Source of the DNA: Saprospiraceae bacterium
GTDB taxonomy: Bacteria > Bacteroidota > Bacteroidia > Chitinophagales > Saprospiraceae
Assembly: GCA_016710115.1 (NCBI GenBank)
Contig: JADJLN010000011.1
Span: forward strand, 80,470 to 144,469
DNA length: 64,000 nucleotides
Direction: 5' to 3'
Both the position numbers and the translations under genes were made by a program. Positions 63,010-64,000 of this stretch are shown piece after piece; within the stretch, counting starts at the first letter, position 1, and the number at the start of each line of letters is the position of its first letter. The notes beneath the pieces were generated by a model. It saw only the letters and a list, made by a program, of their open reading frames with translations. It did no database searches and was not told where the DNA came from.

Positions 63010-64000
63010 TTAGCTTTCAAGCGATTCCTCACGATTGAGAACCCGTGCCCGGTAATTCACAGATGGGCGTGTGTTCACTTCTTCGAGAACCTGATACACC
63101 AGCGGTGATTCGAGGTCCTTATTCAACTGGCTTTCCTTGTTGTTCAGATCGCCAAACGTAATTGCATCTGTCGGACAGGCGGTCATACAGGCGGATTTGA
63201 CATCCCCATCCCGAAGGGCTCGGCCTTCTTTCTTGGCAGCCAATTTCCCTTCCTGGATCCGTTGCACACAGAAACTGCATTTTTCCATAACACCCCGAGC
63301 GCGGACTGTGACATCCGGATTCAATACCATCCGGGTGAGGTTGTCTGCACCAAATGGCATTTCTTCCCCATTCAAACGCGGTTCGTTAGCCGGGAAGAGG
63401 TCGGCGGTGGTATAGTCCAGCCAGTTAAATCGGCGCACCTTGTAAGGGCAGTTATTTGCACAGTAACGTGTTCCGATACAGCGGTTATACACCATCTGGT
63501 TCAGCCCTTCCGAGCTGTGGTTGGTCGCAGAAACCGGACAGACGTTTTCACAGGGAGCATTGTCGCAATGCTGACACATCATGGGTTGGTAAACGACACT
63601 TGGATTTTCCAATTCGCCATAGAAATAGCGGTCGATCCGCAACCAGGTCATCTCATGGTGACGGAATACCTCTTTCTTACCCACAACGGGTACATTGTTT
63701 TCTGCCATACAGGCGACTGTACAGGCACTGCAACCAGTACAGGCATTCAGATCAATGTGCATACCCCAATGATGACCCAGCTTGTAGACATCATCATAGC
63801 TGGGATACAGTGTTTATCATTGAGCGCCAGGAATTCCTCGCGCTTGTGGTGGATTTTTTCCTCCAGTTTTTCGAGTTCCGCCAGACTGCCACGGAAAATG
63901 ATCGATCGATCCACCAAGGAGCCCTGATACCCCTCACCTATGGTGGATACTGTCTTTTCATCGACGTTGATGATCTTTCCCGTTTTGGGATCTGCACCGG
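63010..64000 (-). CDS. actB: Alternative complex III subunit ActB (Fe-S/molybdopterin-fold), 3' part, frameshifted; start beyond window
   Basis: The C-terminal ~330 residues of a roughly 1000-residue subunit. DLNACTGCSACTVACMAENN, MCQHCDNAPCENVCP, CIGTRYCANNCPYKVRRF and EKCSFCVQRIQEGK hold the four-Cys sets of several iron-sulfur clusters; HWGMHIDLNACTGCSA is an ActB signature. ActB combines an inactive molybdopterin-type domain with the Fe-S ferredoxin domain. The frame changes at about 63810-63813, where a missing C (CACCTG read as CACTG) joins EEFLALNDKH to YPSYDDVYKLG-type sequence. The upstream part of the gene is outside the window. Confidence 0.9.

Overview
The window is a roughly 50% GC, gene-dense stretch of a Bacteroidota chromosome, most likely the Saprospiria/Chitinophagia side of the phylum. 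The signs are GldC, type IX secretion-style C-terminal tails, a CHU_C gliding-motility domain, DUF4249 and DUF5689 lipoproteins, TonB-dependent receptors with carboxypeptidase-regulatory-like plug extensions, the futalosine menaquinone pathway, and an alternative complex III plus caa3-type oxidase operon. Several genes have a TAnnTTnG-like -7 element a few bases before the start codon, as expected for Bacteroidota promoters. I see no prophage, transposase, CRISPR array or biosynthetic cluster.

Layout. 1-8918: end of a BNR-repeat exoprotein, a LuxE-like acyl-protein synthetase, a lipoprotein, a nucleoside phosphorylase and a TonB receptor/DUF4249 pair. 9391-14614: transaldolase, SRP RNA, gldC, a TraB/GumN protein, an Lrp regulator and glutamate dehydrogenase. 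14611-20439: cytochrome c maturation genes (ccmD, ccmC/ccsA, ccmB), a cell-wall amidase, and a menaquinone operon (mqnE, histidine phosphatase, mqnA). 20570-23778: PhzF, a CHU_C exoprotein, a small HTH protein and trmN6. 23781-31185: TonB receptor, DUF5689 lipoprotein, secreted phospholipase D-fold protein and secreted EEP nuclease, which look like a system for using extracellular nucleic acid. 31197-34057: Pif1-like helicase and a secreted esterase. 34150-48412: a glycan locus (GH109, GHMP sugar kinase, MFS sugar porter, GH20, glycosylasparaginase, GH2 beta-mannosidase, CutC, GH92 alpha-mannosidase) resembling lysosomal dismantling of N-glycans down to Asn. 48449-51139: small membrane proteins, tRNA-Arg and ung. 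51218-64000: one long minus-strand respiratory block running from actB through actF, a COX2-OmpA fusion, COX1, ctaB, two COX3 genes, COX4 and three accessory membrane proteins.

Two features dominate. First, about twenty single-base indels break otherwise well conserved genes (mqnA, ung, dinB, the cox2-ompA fusion, GH92 and others). At least half fall in short homopolymer runs and most are repaired by changing one base. This looks like consensus sequence error rather than gene decay, so broken genes are listed as single CDS features with the shift position stated. Second, three loci deserve follow-up: the cytochrome oxidase subunit II carrying a C-terminal OmpA peptidoglycan-binding domain, the nucleic acid scavenging locus, and the periplasmic N-glycan locus with CutC inside it.
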